Positions 32,694-41,581 of a DNA stretch of 54,364 nt are shown here, piece after piece. The notes beneath the pieces were generated by a model. The model was not told the origin of the DNA. It saw only the letters and a list, made by a program, of their open reading frames with translations, and did no database searches. The stretch lies in contig QFDA01000007.1 of assembly GCA_003130815.1 (NCBI GenBank), positions 1-54,364 on the forward strand, given 5' to 3'. The stretch comes from Bacteroidetes bacterium SCGC AAA795-G10 (GTDB taxonomy: Bacteria > Bacteroidota > Bacteroidia > Flavobacteriales > Flavobacteriaceae). The position numbers and the translations under genes are program-made. How positions within the stretch are numbered: position 1 is the stretch's first letter; each line of letters begins with the position of its first letter.

Positions 32694-34745
32694 CTATACT
32701 CTACTGCTCACTTTTTTAGATCTAAATTTTTCAAACCAAGCAATAATTGCATTTACCTTTGTAATTAAGTTGCTCGGTCTTTTTGCAATTCCGTGGCTCG
32801 CGTTAGGTATACGAACAAGCATTGATTCAACTTCATTAAGTTTTAATCCAGCATAAAATTGTTCACTTTCTGCTATTGGAGTTCTGTAATCTTCCTCGCC
32901 AGTTAATAGCATTGTTGGGGTTTTAACATTTCCAACATATGAAATTGGGGATCGTTTCATATAATGATTCAAGTTATCCCATGGAAAGCCAGGAAACCAG
33001 TATTTATAATACACATTCACATTATCTGCGTACAAAACAAAGCTATACCAGTTAATAACTGGTTTTGAAACTACAGCCGCTTTGAATCGATTTGTTTTAC
33101 CAATTATCCAAGCCGATAAAACACCTCCTCCACTTCCACCAGTAACAAATAGATTATTTTCGTCTATATAGGACCTTTTAATTACATGGTCAACACCGGA
33201 CATGAGATCGTCATAGTCTTGATTGGGATAATTGTGGTGTATTAGATTTGCAAACTCACTTCCATAACTAGTACTCCCTCTTGGATTTATATACAAGACT
33301 ACATAGCCTTTACTAGCAAATAGTTGCATTTCCGCTGAAAATCTAAATCCATAATTCGAAAAAGGACCACCGTGAATTTCTAATATTAAAGGATATTTTT
33401 TAGAATCATCAAAATTAGGTGGCTTAATTATCCAGCCTTGAATTTGTCTTTTATCAAATGATGATTCAAACCACACCTCTTCAACTTCACCAAGTTTTTT
33501 ATAATCAAATAAATCTTTATTTAAAAAAGTAAGTCTATTGTACCTTCCATTGATTCCAACAGCTAAATCTGACGGATTGTAAACATTTCCAAAGGTAAAA
33601 GCATACCTATCATTTTTTGAAACACTAAAACTAGCTCCACTGTAGGGACGCCCAATTGATAATCCACCAAGTTGATTTACAATATCTTTAACTTTTCCAG
33701 AGCTTGAAATATATGCAAGCTTAGTCATACCTTTATCGTCATATTGAAAATAAAGTCCTCTACCATCTTTGGCCCATTTTATATTACTTATGTTTCTATC
33801 AAAATTTTCTGAAATATTTTGAATATTTTTCCCATCCATTGACATAATGTATAAGTCATTTTGTTGATATCCTAAGTACTTTTCATCAAAACCTAAATAA
33901 GCAATTTTAGACTTATCGCGAGAAACCTGAGGTGAGAAGTCTGGTCCCTTTCGTTTGGTCAATACCTTGATTTTTTTCGTTTGTATATCAATAACATATA
34001 ACTCTGAATTCCTTGGCTCTAAATCTGCATTTTCATGAAGATTTGATGAAAATATTATTTCACTTTTTGAGAACCATTTTGGAGATTTTGCATCATTTTT
34101 TAAAGTTGTAATTTGTCTTTGAGTACCACCTTCTACAGGTAGAATGAAAATTTGTGAAAACCCTTGATTTAAATATCCTTTTCCATCACTTCGGTATTTA
34201 ATGTTATCAATTTCAATTGCTGGATCATTCCATTTAGCACCTTTAGGTTTTTCTGGCATTTCTATAAAATGATCCTTAGTTTTCTCAACAAAAGATGTAA
34301 AAACAAGATATTTATCATCATCTGACCAACTTACTTGTTCGATTGAGTTTTGAGAATTTGTGAGTTTTTGTTTTGAATTTTGAGATAGTCTATATAAGTA
34401 TAATTGAACAGTACTATCAATATCTGACTTAAATACAAATTTATCTCCTGATTTTGACCATGTTGGGTCATAATCCTTTTGATTGCCTGTTGTAATTGCT
34501 GTATTATTTGAGCCATCGTAATCTACTATCCAAATATTTGAATAATTTTCATCTGTCATTATATCCTTAAAGTTTCTTACATATAGAATTTTTTCTCCAT
34601 CCGGAGAAATCTTTGGATTAGAAACATATTCTAGATTAAAGACATCAATTGGTTTGAAATTTTGATCTGATTGGGAATACAATATTGTAGAAAATTGTGA
34701 AGCAATAATTACTAAAAAGTATCTGAATATCGAATTATTTATCAT
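32694..34745 (-). CDS. Secreted S9-family prolyl oligopeptidase/acylaminoacyl peptidase
   Basis: This serine peptidase of 683 residues has a signal peptide (residues 1-24), an N-terminal beta-propeller built of WD40-like PD repeats (about 30-410), and a C-terminal alpha/beta hydrolase. The catalytic triad is Ser in VTGGSGGGVLSAW, Asp in LLTGEEDYRTP and His in PNASHGIAK. Substrates are short peptides, released outside the inner membrane. It follows the M19-DUF6702-HupE operon by 98 bp on the same strand, so a shared theme of periplasmic peptide use is possible. Confidence 0.95.
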   Translation of the reverse strand: MINNSIFRYFLVIIASQFSTILYSQSDQNFKPIDVFNLEYVSNPKISPDGEKILYVRNFKDIMTDENYSNIWIVDYDGSNNTAITTGNQKDYDPTWSKSGDKFVFKSDIDSTVQLYLYRLSQNSKQKLTNSQNSIEQVSWSDDDKYLVFTSFVEKTKDHFIEMPEKPKGAKWNDPAIEIDNIKYRSDGKGYLNQGFSQIFILPVEGGTQRQITTLKNDAKSPKWFSKSEIIFSSNLHENADLEPRNSELYVIDIQTKKIKVLTKRKGPDFSPQVSRDKSKIAYLGFDEKYLGYQQNDLYIMSMDGKNIQNISENFDRNISNIKWAKDGRGLYFQYDDKGMTKLAYISSSGKVKDIVNQLGGLSIGRPYSGASFSVSKNDRYAFTFGNVYNPSDLAVGINGRYNRLTFLNKDLFDYKKLGEVEEVWFESSFDKRQIQGWIIKPPNFDDSKKYPLILEIHGGPFSNYGFRFSAEMQLFASKGYVVLYINPRGSTSYGSEFANLIHHNYPNQDYDDLMSGVDHVIKRSYIDENNLFVTGGSGGGVLSAWIIGKTNRFKAAVVSKPVINWYSFVLYADNVNVYYKYWFPGFPWDNLNHYMKRSPISYVGNVKTPTMLLTGEEDYRTPIAESEQFYAGLKLNEVESMLVRIPNASHGIAKRPSNLITKVNAIIAWFEKFRSKKVSSRV

Positions 34746-34843
34746 TTGATTTTAAAACAGTTAATAGATAAATTTAAAATGCAGACATTGTAAAATAAAG
34801 TCTCTAATAAATATAAAAGAATTTTAAATAATTAAATTTTAAT

Positions 34844-35434
34844 TTATTTGATAAATCCTAAGCCTAATTCTAAAATTGAAATTAGCGAGATACCAAATGC
34901 TGCACCAGAGACAAATAAGTTCCAACTGTAATATTTTACCTTTAAAAAACTCAAAAAAACATAGGAAATTAAAACAATAAAAAAAACGATTAAAAATTGT
35001 CCTATTTCTAAACCAACATTAAAACCAAATAATGGTATAATAATTTCGTTGGGCGACATGATTAGTGCTTTAAAGTAATTTGAGAAGTCCATACCGTGAA
35101 TTAATCCAAAAAATAAGGCAAGAAAATAATTTTTTGACATATTTGAATTTCTTATTATTTCAATACTTCTAATATTATGTAACGAGGTAATCATAATTGT
35201 TATGGGTATGAGTAATTTAACGTAACGTGATGGGATTGAGAAAATATCAAAAGAGACTAAGAATAGTGTGATGCTATGTCCAATTGTAAATGCAGTTACT
35301 AAGATTATTATCTTTTTCCATTGTTTCAATTGATAAACTGCACAAAGAACAACTAAAAAAAGAATATGATCATATCCATTAAAATTTGCTATGTGATTAA
35401 AACCTAATTTTAAATAAAATTGAAAAGGATGCAT
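34844..35434 (-). CDS. HupE/UreJ-family membrane protein
   Basis: This small polytopic protein of 196 residues has about six or seven hydrophobic segments. The histidine motifs typical of the HupE/UreJ_2 group are seen: GFNHIANFNGYDHILFL, AFTIGHSITLF and FGLIHGMDFSNYF. These proteins are proposed metal (nickel or other) permeases. In Bacteroidota they occur without hydrogenase or urease, as here. It starts 1 bp after the DUF6702 stop and is co-translated with it. Confidence 0.88.
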   Translation of the reverse strand: MHPFQFYLKLGFNHIANFNGYDHILFLVVLCAVYQLKQWKKIIILVTAFTIGHSITLFLVSFDIFSIPSRYVKLLIPITIMITSLHNIRSIEIIRNSNMSKNYFLALFFGLIHGMDFSNYFKALIMSPNEIIIPLFGFNVGLEIGQFLIVFFIVLISYVFLSFLKVKYYSWNLFVSGAAFGISLISILELGLGFIK

Positions 35435-35435
35435 T

Positions 35436-35948
35436 TTAAAATTTCAAGTGATAAACGGAGGTTTTTTTATTTAGCATTATACTATTCGATTGATTATTAA
35501 TGTGAATGTAAACAATGTTATTTTGATCAAAGAAAAGGTCGGTGAAAATAGCATTTTTGATTTCGATGGAATTTAATTCACCTAACTGACTGTGTTCTAA
35601 ATTAATCCATAAAGCGGTATTTTCATCCTCACCACTTAATCTTTTATTTTTAATTTCTAGAGGAATTGATTCTTCGTTCGCCTTAACATAAAAATATCTA
35701 TTTATATAATCTAAAAGCATTTGGTTTGCATTAGTTGATTCGTTAGGTTGGCAAAATGCGAGTTCATTGTTATTTGGATCAAAAAGAATAGCTTCATTCA
35801 CATCTGTTAGAAATAACTTTAAGTTGATCGAAATAATGCGTGTTTCTGAAAAATACTCTATTTCACAAAGTGATAATCTTAGTGGGTGTTCATCTAAATT
35901 ATGATAAAATAGAAGTGCTAAACTGATTAATAAATGGTTAAAAATCAA
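35436..35948 (-). CDS. DUF6702-type exported protein
   Basis: This exported protein of 170 residues resembles the Bacteroidota DUF6702 family, whose members accompany HupE-like proteins or peptidases. It has a short signal peptide (IFNHLLISLALLFYHNL) and the family start HPLRLSLCEIEYFSETRIISINLKLFLTDV. The start is TTG at 35948, directly behind the dipeptidase stop, with no other in-frame Met near. Function is unknown. Its position suggests an operon M19-DUF6702-HupE. Confidence 0.8.
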   Translation of the reverse strand: MIFNHLLISLALLFYHNLDEHPLRLSLCEIEYFSETRIISINLKLFLTDVNEAILFDPNNNELAFCQPNESTNANQMLLDYINRYFYVKANEESIPLEIKNKRLSGEDENTALWINLEHSQLGELNSIEIKNAIFTDLFFDQNNIVYIHINNQSNSIMLNKKTSVYHLKF

Positions 35949-37223
35949 TTATAAAGATGTATCAGATTTAATTTTTCTTGCTATTGTTTGAACTTCAGAA
36001 AAAACCCGAATCAAATTACCACCCCATATCTTTGCGATTTGATCTTCGTTATAACCTCTTTTCACAAGTTCAATAGTAATATTCATAACTTGGCTAACAT
36101 CAAAAACACCATCGATTCCTCCACCTCCATCAAAATCACAACCGATGCCTACATGGTCAATACCTGCAACATTAACAATGTGATCAATATGATCGACTAC
36201 ATTTTTCAAATTGGCCGGTGCTATAGGATACTTATCATCTATCTCATTAAGACGTTTTCTCATCGTCTCTTTTTCTAAAGTTGTCATTTGGTCGATGGGC
36301 TTTATACTTGACAAAAGTTCCTTTTTTAATTTTTCGGCTGTTATATTAGGAACAGGATCTCTTAAATAATTTGATAACATGGTAAGTTGAACAACACCAC
36401 CATTTTTAGCTATAAGCTTCAACATATCATCAGTCATATTTCTTTTGTGATTTGTTACTGACCTTGCATTCGAATGTGTTGCAATTATAGGAGCTTTTGA
36501 AATTTTAATAGCATCATAAAAAACAGCATCACTACCATGAGAGACGTCAACCATAATACCTAAGCGATTCATCTCTTTTACAACTTTAGATCCAAACTCA
36601 CTTATACCGTTATGTTCTGGTCCAGCAGGATCAGTAGCTGAATCAGCTAAATCATTATTCGATGAATGCACTAAAGTTATATATCTAACTCCTTTTTTGT
36701 AATAAGTCTCAATGTTCGAAAGGTCCCCTCCTATTGGATATCCATTTTCAATTCCAATATAAATCGCACGCTTTCCCTGCTTTTCAAGAGAGTAAGCATC
36801 TTCTGGGTTTAAAGCAAGACCAACAACATCAGAATTTTGCTGTATTGAAGACAAAATAGAATCAATCATCTGAACACAAAGATTTTTAGCCCTAAAATTG
36901 CCTTTGTCGTTACGGATGTCCTGAGCTACAAAAGCAGCAAAAAATATTGCGTCAAGACCCCCTTCAATCATTCGTGGGTAGTCGACTTTTGAACCTGTTT
37001 CATTTGGATCATGTCTGTCAGACATACTAAATCCGGGCTCTATCATCCTCAAGGGTGTATCAGCGTGGGTATCCAAAGTAAGAACTTTTTTATGTATTGA
37101 AAGAGCTCTTTCTATTAATTCGCTTTCAGTTTCATTCCCATAAATTCTTTTTAAAACATTTTCATTACAACCTAAGCAAAGGGATAAGAATACGAATAAA
37201 CCAAGGTGATTTTTTATTTTCAT
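35949..37223 (-). CDS. M19-family membrane dipeptidase (lipoprotein)
   Basis: This zinc dipeptidase of the renal dipeptidase family has 424 residues. The N-terminus (NHLGLFVFLSLCLGCNEN) carries a lipobox-like cysteine, so it is probably a lipoprotein. Metal ligands are seen in LDTHADTPLRM (His-x-Asp), YIGIENGYPIG (Glu), LVHSSNNDLADSATDP (His) and ATHSNARSV (His), and VGIGCDFDGGG is the conserved late motif. It cleaves dipeptides, including D-amino acid ones, in the periplasm or at the surface. It is the first gene of a three-gene operon with no gaps. Confidence 0.94.
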   Translation of the reverse strand: MKIKNHLGLFVFLSLCLGCNENVLKRIYGNETESELIERALSIHKKVLTLDTHADTPLRMIEPGFSMSDRHDPNETGSKVDYPRMIEGGLDAIFFAAFVAQDIRNDKGNFRAKNLCVQMIDSILSSIQQNSDVVGLALNPEDAYSLEKQGKRAIYIGIENGYPIGGDLSNIETYYKKGVRYITLVHSSNNDLADSATDPAGPEHNGISEFGSKVVKEMNRLGIMVDVSHGSDAVFYDAIKISKAPIIATHSNARSVTNHKRNMTDDMLKLIAKNGGVVQLTMLSNYLRDPVPNITAEKLKKELLSSIKPIDQMTTLEKETMRKRLNEIDDKYPIAPANLKNVVDHIDHIVNVAGIDHVGIGCDFDGGGGIDGVFDVSQVMNITIELVKRGYNEDQIAKIWGGNLIRVFSEVQTIARKIKSDTSL

Positions 37224-37400
37224 TTTAGATGATAACTTTTGCCAAAATTTAATTTACAATATATTTTTTAAAGGTTAATCTCATTAATTTATTATTTAAG
37301 TAAATTGATTATAAATTTTGGGTGCTATTTATAAAATATAATTAGCATAAAATTATTTGAATAGTGGAAAAACTTCAATTTTAAAAAATTTAAAAAAAGA

Positions 37401-37490
37401 CAAAAATTGGCTCAAAATTGATCAAAATTGATCAAAAATGATCAAAAATGGACAAAATTAAGCGAAAATTGAATAAAAATGAGAAAAGTA
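37401..37490. repeat. 10-bp phased A-tract repeat (nine units)
   Basis: Nine consecutive 10-base blocks each contain a run of 4-5 A residues at the same phase, with core ATCAAAAWTG. A-tracts spaced at one helical turn bend DNA. It lies in the divergent-side gap between the M19 dipeptidase start (37223) and the end of the 59-aa gene (37512). Between 37224 and 37400 nothing else is seen. Confidence 0.75.
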
Positions 37491-37511
37491 ATACTTTGAT
37501 TTTTACTCTTT

Positions 37512-37691
37512 TTAGAGTCGCATTACATAGTCATAAAACTCTTCTGTAACTCGAAACCAATATCCATTTTCTTCATGTAAACTACCATCACCTTTACCAT
37601 CTTTTGAATGATATTTTTTAATATGAAGTTTAAATGAATTTAAGTCTTCAATTTTATATTTTTTACCATAATCATCCTCAATTTGAACCAT
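37512..37691 (-). CDS. Small acidic protein (59 aa), unannotated size class
   Basis: This 59-residue reading frame runs from ATG at 37691 (sequence upstream AATAAGG) to TAA at 37512. Its translation, MVQIEDDYGKKYKIEDL..., continues to a well-composed C-terminus (GYWFRVTEEFYDYVMRL). Codon use looks like the neighbours, and it starts 35 bp after the end of the RteC-like gene on the same strand. No family is recognised. Its length is just below common cut-offs, so it is easily missed. Confidence 0.6.
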   Translation of the reverse strand: MVQIEDDYGKKYKIEDLNSFKLHIKKYHSKDGKGDGSLHEENGYWFRVTEEFYDYVMRL

Positions 37692-37726
37692 CCTTATTTA
37701 ACTGCTTTATTGTAAATCTATTAATC

Positions 37727-38536
37727 TTAAATAAATGATCTGAAAATTAAATCAATTTCCGGACCCACACTTGGAATGTGTTCGGTATTACTTAATTTAA
37801 AAAACTCATTCTCAAATTCTTCTTTTTTTAGTTTATGGCCATTGAAATAAAAAGTTGCTGCAAGTTGCTTCCACCTTAAATTACTTTCTATTTCTAGGTG
37901 TTCTCTATGACATGCACGTATTATGAAGTAAATTAAAGAACTAAGAGGTCCTTTCCAATTAATCTTATTTTTAATATAGTTTAGCTCGGTACCCATAAAA
38001 ACTCTTGCAAAATCTATAAAATTTGTTTTTTCTTCAATTAAATTAAGCTCCTCCTTAAATTTCACAAAAAGCGTATTTAATTGCTTTTGAACATTATACC
38101 CTAACCAAACGTAACTTCTTTCATTAATATTGATTTTATTATATTTTTCAAGAATAGGTAATTCATTATCTAAATCAGTTGAAATTAAACTTTTATATTT
38201 TTTTATATTAAAAACAATCTTGTCATAGAGATCTGTATTATTCAGACCGTCAATTATCATTTTTTTTTCCCAATAGTTTAGGCTAGCTAAAATAATTTTT
38301 TCAAGAACATTATTATTTTCTTGAAATGGTGCTGAGATTATACTTGTTTGGATTTTTAAATTATTTTCAGTTTGGTTTAGATTTAAAATAGAGTATGCCT
38401 TATTCAGAGCTGACAATAAACCAGTAAGCAACATTAATTTTGTTTGATCGGTGAATCCTTTTTTTGAAAAATGAAAATTTATTAAGGGCTCAATTTCTTG
38501 ATAAGAGGAAATATAAAGTTCAGTTTTTGATATCAA
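37727..38536 (-). CDS. Unknown 269-aa protein, C-terminus RteC-like
   Basis: This helical soluble protein is not firmly recognised. The last 90 residues (INWKGPLSSLIYFIIRACHREHLE... WKQLAATFYFNGHKLKKEEFENEFFKLSN) resemble the C-terminal part of RteC, a regulator of excision of Bacteroides conjugative transposons, and of related Bacteroidota proteins. No integrase or tra genes are near, so it is either a stand-alone regulator or a remnant of a former element. It is followed by the 59-aa gene after 35 bp. Confidence 0.7.
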   Translation of the reverse strand: MISKTELYISSYQEIEPLINFHFSKKGFTDQTKLMLLTGLLSALNKAYSILNLNQTENNLKIQTSIISAPFQENNNVLEKIILASLNYWEKKMIIDGLNNTDLYDKIVFNIKKYKSLISTDLDNELPILEKYNKININERSYVWLGYNVQKQLNTLFVKFKEELNLIEEKTNFIDFARVFMGTELNYIKNKINWKGPLSSLIYFIIRACHREHLEIESNLRWKQLAATFYFNGHKLKKEEFENEFFKLSNTEHIPSVGPEIDLIFRSFI

Positions 38537-38721
38537 TTCAACCTATTTTAAATTTATAAAATTTACAATCAAAAAATCCTATCCATTTTTTAGGAATTCT
38601 TCAATTTATTTATCATTTAATTCAAAATAATAAATTTTGTTGCAGATTTACATAAAATAAAATAAATGTTATTTTTTTTAAAGTTACATTGGTTTGCCAT
38701 CCAAACACTTATTAAAAAAAA

Positions 38722-39531
38722 ATGACAAATAAAAACTTTATTGTAACCTTATTCATATTAATTCTTTTTGCTTGTTCTGATAATGGAGAGCAAAATGATA
38801 CATCAGGATCTTCAAATACAACTACTGCATCATCAAATAATTCAACTTCTAATAACACATCCTCTATAGGCGGAACTGATATTAGTATTTTAGCTGAGAA
38901 ATTTTACTACAATAGTGCAGTTTCAGTCGTTGTAAATGATGATAACTTAGTTATAAGTGCGAAAGACCTACCCGATCACAAAAGTGCATATTATAACACC
39001 AACAATCCATTGTATGAATCATATAATGAACCTAATAATCCTTCTTTTAGATTAAATCCAAATAATATATTAGAACAGGACATTGTTATGACTATACCAA
39101 GATTTCCAAAAATCGACAATTCTCATGAGGCTACTCCTATGGGACCAATGGGAATCGCAGTGAATAGTGTAGCGATATTTAATCAAATGGCCGCCCCAGG
39201 TGACGACATTTTAGAAGAATTAAATACTTTTGACCAATATGAAGGGCATCCTGCTCCTGGTGGTATGTATCATTACCATATTGAACCCGTTTGGCTTACA
39301 CAGACTCTGGGTGAAGACGCTTTTATTGGACTTTTATTAGATGGATTTCCAGTTTATGGTCCAGTAGAAAATAGTATAAGACTAACAAACGATGATCTTG
39401 ATGATTATCATGGTCATATTCACGATACACCAGAATTTCCCGAAGGTATATATCATTATCACATAACTGATGAGCTTCCTTGGATAAATGGTGATGGTTT
39501 TTATGGAACTCCTGGTAACATAACTAGATAA
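38722..39531 (+). CDS. YHYH-domain lipoprotein
   Basis: This 269-residue lipoprotein has signal KNFIVTLFILILFACSDN and a low-complexity Ser/Thr/Asn linker (27-52). Two YHYH motifs occur: GMYHYHIEPVWLT near residue 182 and GIYHYHITDELPW near 243. The histidines plus acidic residues (DDYHGHIHDT) suggest metal binding. The family is common in marine bacteria and its function is not established. The gene begins a run with the MORN, SCO1 and DoxX-like genes; the next start follows after 16 bp. Confidence 0.88.
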   Translation: MTNKNFIVTLFILILFACSDNGEQNDTSGSSNTTTASSNNSTSNNTSSIGGTDISILAEKFYYNSAVSVVVNDDNLVISAKDLPDHKSAYYNTNNPLYESYNEPNNPSFRLNPNNILEQDIVMTIPRFPKIDNSHEATPMGPMGIAVNSVAIFNQMAAPGDDILEELNTFDQYEGHPAPGGMYHYHIEPVWLTQTLGEDAFIGLLLDGFPVYGPVENSIRLTNDDLDDYHGHIHDTPEFPEGIYHYHITDELPWINGDGFYGTPGNITR

Positions 39532-39547
39532 CTCAAAATCTTTTAAA

Positions 39548-40174
39548 TTGAAAACCACGGTCAAAGCAATTATTGTAGTTTTAATTTTAGTTATATCATA
39601 TGTATCTATTATATCCTTTACAAACTCTAGCTTTAAAGCAGTCCTCATACCAAATAAATTAATTTCCCTTGATAAATCAAAATTAGATTCTGATTCTAAA
39701 GGAAGACTCATCTTTGAAGGGGAAATATTTTCAGGATATGTAATTAAAAAAAATTTAAATAATTATATAATTGAAAAAAAAGGTTATTTAAACGGATATC
39801 TTGAAGGAAAGAGTGTAGGATATTTTGATAATGGGAAATTAAAATTTAAAAGGTATTATCATAGTGGAAAAAAAGTAGGTACGCACAAGGGATGGTATAT
39901 AAATGGGCAAAAAAAATTTGAATATTTTTTTAACAAAGGGCTAAGTGAGGAAATGCACTACCAATGGTATGAAAACGGCCAATTATACTCAGAAATTAAT
40001 TATTTAAATGGTAAGCCTTTTGGCGCAACCAAAATTTGGCGAAAAGATGGTAAATTAAGATCTAACTTTGTCATAAGGGAAAATGGAAGAAGATATGGTC
40101 TTGCAGGAATTAAACGATGTACTAAAATTAATATCAAGGAAGAAATTATTGACCCTTATGTAGTTATGAGATGA
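39548..40174 (+). CDS. Membrane-anchored MORN-repeat protein
   Basis: This 208-residue protein has one N-terminal membrane segment (about 6-24), then four or five repeats of the MORN_2/YwqK type: KKGYLNGYLEGKSVGYFDNGK, HKGWYINGQKKFEYFF, YQWYENGQLYSEINYLNGK and TKIWRKDGKL. Such repeats form extended beta sheets, with functions ranging from scaffolding to antitoxin. The start is TTG at 39548. The stop overlaps the SCO1-like start (ATGA). Its place between YHYH and SCO1 is the best hint to its role. Confidence 0.82.
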   Translation: MKTTVKAIIVVLILVISYVSIISFTNSSFKAVLIPNKLISLDKSKLDSDSKGRLIFEGEIFSGYVIKKNLNNYIIEKKGYLNGYLEGKSVGYFDNGKLKFKRYYHSGKKVGTHKGWYINGQKKFEYFFNKGLSEEMHYQWYENGQLYSEINYLNGKPFGATKIWRKDGKLRSNFVIRENGRRYGLAGIKRCTKINIKEEIIDPYVVMR

Positions 40175-40821
40175 AAAATAACATTTTATTTTTTTTGATT
40201 TTTCTCTGTTCATGCAAAAAAACGTTTAACTCAAACAAAATCTATTCAAAGGATATTGAGCTACCGTATTATAATGATCATACATTTACACCAATATGGC
40301 TTGATCAATCAAATAAAAAATTAGCCCAAATTCATAGAATAAAATCATTTAATTTTCAAAATCAAGAAGGAAAATGGATTACTCAAAATGATTTATTTGG
40401 TAAGATATATATTGTAAATTTTTTCTTTACTTCTTGTGGTACAGTCTGCCCTAAAATGGCTACGAACTTATTAAAAGTTCAGAAAGAATTTTCTTCAAAT
40501 GAAAAGGTTAAAATATTATCACATACCGTTATGCCTTGGATTGATGATCAAGAAAAACTTAATGAGTATGGAAAAATTAATAGTATAAATTCTAATTTCT
40601 GGTATTTACTTACAGGACCAAAACATGATATTTACAAAATAGCAAGAGAATCCTATTTCGCAGACGAAGGATTTGGAAAATCAGTAACTGATGTGGACGA
40701 TTTTATCCATACTGAAAATTTTATTCTTGTTGACCAAAATGGCAGAATAAGGGCGATTTACAACGGTACTTTAGCCCTTGAAACCTCACGTATGATTGAA
40801 GATATTAAATCATTACTATAA
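40171..40821 (+). CDS. SCO1/SenC-family lipoprotein
   Basis: This thioredoxin-fold copper chaperone of 216 residues has a lipoprotein signal (NNILFFLIFLCSCKK). The CxxxC copper site is present (FTSCGTVCPKM, Cys89 and Cys93). A first conserved His-like segment is SHTVMPWID, and the later copper His may be the one in DFIHTENFILVD. SCO proteins deliver copper to the CuA centre of cytochrome oxidase. No oxidase gene is near, so the partner may be the YHYH protein of the same operon. Confidence 0.92.
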   Translation: MKNNILFFLIFLCSCKKTFNSNKIYSKDIELPYYNDHTFTPIWLDQSNKKLAQIHRIKSFNFQNQEGKWITQNDLFGKIYIVNFFFTSCGTVCPKMATNLLKVQKEFSSNEKVKILSHTVMPWIDDQEKLNEYGKINSINSNFWYLLTGPKHDIYKIARESYFADEGFGKSVTDVDDFIHTENFILVDQNGRIRAIYNGTLALETSRMIEDIKSLL

Positions 40822-40903
40822 AATTCGGAAAGTAACATAAATCAAGATGCATGTAAAGATGTTATTTATAATTCAGGTTAAATAGTTAAAATTATTTTTA
40901 TTG

Positions 40904-41368
40904 ATGATTTATTCAAGTAAGTTATTGTATCTAATAAAATTAACTAGTATTTATTCCCTGAGTTTACTTTATATTTTTGTAGGAGTTAAACACTTTAGTG
41001 ATGCAGGTTTTTTTTTGGTAATTGTACCACCATTCATCAAGTTTCCCCATTTAGCTGTATATCTTTCTGGTTTTTTTGAAATAGTCTTTGGACTTCTTTT
41101 GATTCCAACATCAACCAGAAAGTTTGCAGGAATTGGAATAATCGTATTATTGATTTCAGTATTCCCTGCAAATATTTATTTATATATATCAGAAGTTCCT
41201 CAGAAAATATATGGTATAACAAAAACTGACGCTTTATTAAGACTTCCATTCCAATTACCATTAATCCTTTTGGCATATTGGCATTCTAAAGAAAAAACTT
41301 CAAAAACTTTTGATCTGTTTTCAATATTGATCTTCATTCCAACGATAATCTATTTTTTGACACTTTAA
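40904..41368 (+). CDS. DoxX-like membrane protein
   Basis: This protein of 154 residues has four hydrophobic segments and the DoxX-like layout (YIFVGVKHFSDAGFFLVIVPPFI, then YLSGFFEIVFGLLLI). The conserved KH-F start of helix one is typical. Function is uncertain; relatives are linked to quinone or thiol redox chemistry. I use the ATG at 40904 rather than the TTG one codon earlier. It is the last gene of the YHYH-MORN-SCO1 run, 82 bp after SCO1. Confidence 0.85.
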   Translation: MIYSSKLLYLIKLTSIYSLSLLYIFVGVKHFSDAGFFLVIVPPFIKFPHLAVYLSGFFEIVFGLLLIPTSTRKFAGIGIIVLLISVFPANIYLYISEVPQKIYGITKTDALLRLPFQLPLILLAYWHSKEKTSKTFDLFSILIFIPTIIYFLTL

Positions 41369-41533
41369 TATTTAAAATAGAAGCGAATTATTTCAAATAT
41401 GAAAACTCAAAATTTATCAAATAAAATATGGAATATTTAAAAAAACTCTCTTGAAATAAAAATTTATCAAAAAAAAATTAGAAAATTTTTAGAATGATAT
41501 TTTTTATTTTTTTCAAGTTTTGACAATGATAAT

Positions 41534-41557
41534 ATTAACCTATCTAGGTTAATTTTG
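41534..41557 (+). promoter_or_regulatory. 9-2-9 palindrome overlapping a TAATTTTG -7 box
   Basis: The half-site ATTAACCTA is mirrored exactly as TAGGTTAAT with a 2-base spacer (41534-41553). The -7 box TAATTTTG (41550-41557) overlaps its right edge. The acyltransferase ATG is 24 bases further on. A repressor binding here would block the promoter. No good -33 TTG is seen at the usual distance. Confidence 0.5.
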
Positions 41558-41581
41558 TAATACAAACCATAAACTTAAATC

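Noticed and set aside
37401-37490. Possible CRISPR array
   Set aside because: The unit is 10 bp with no unique spacers and no adjacent cas genes; it is a phased A-tract repeat.
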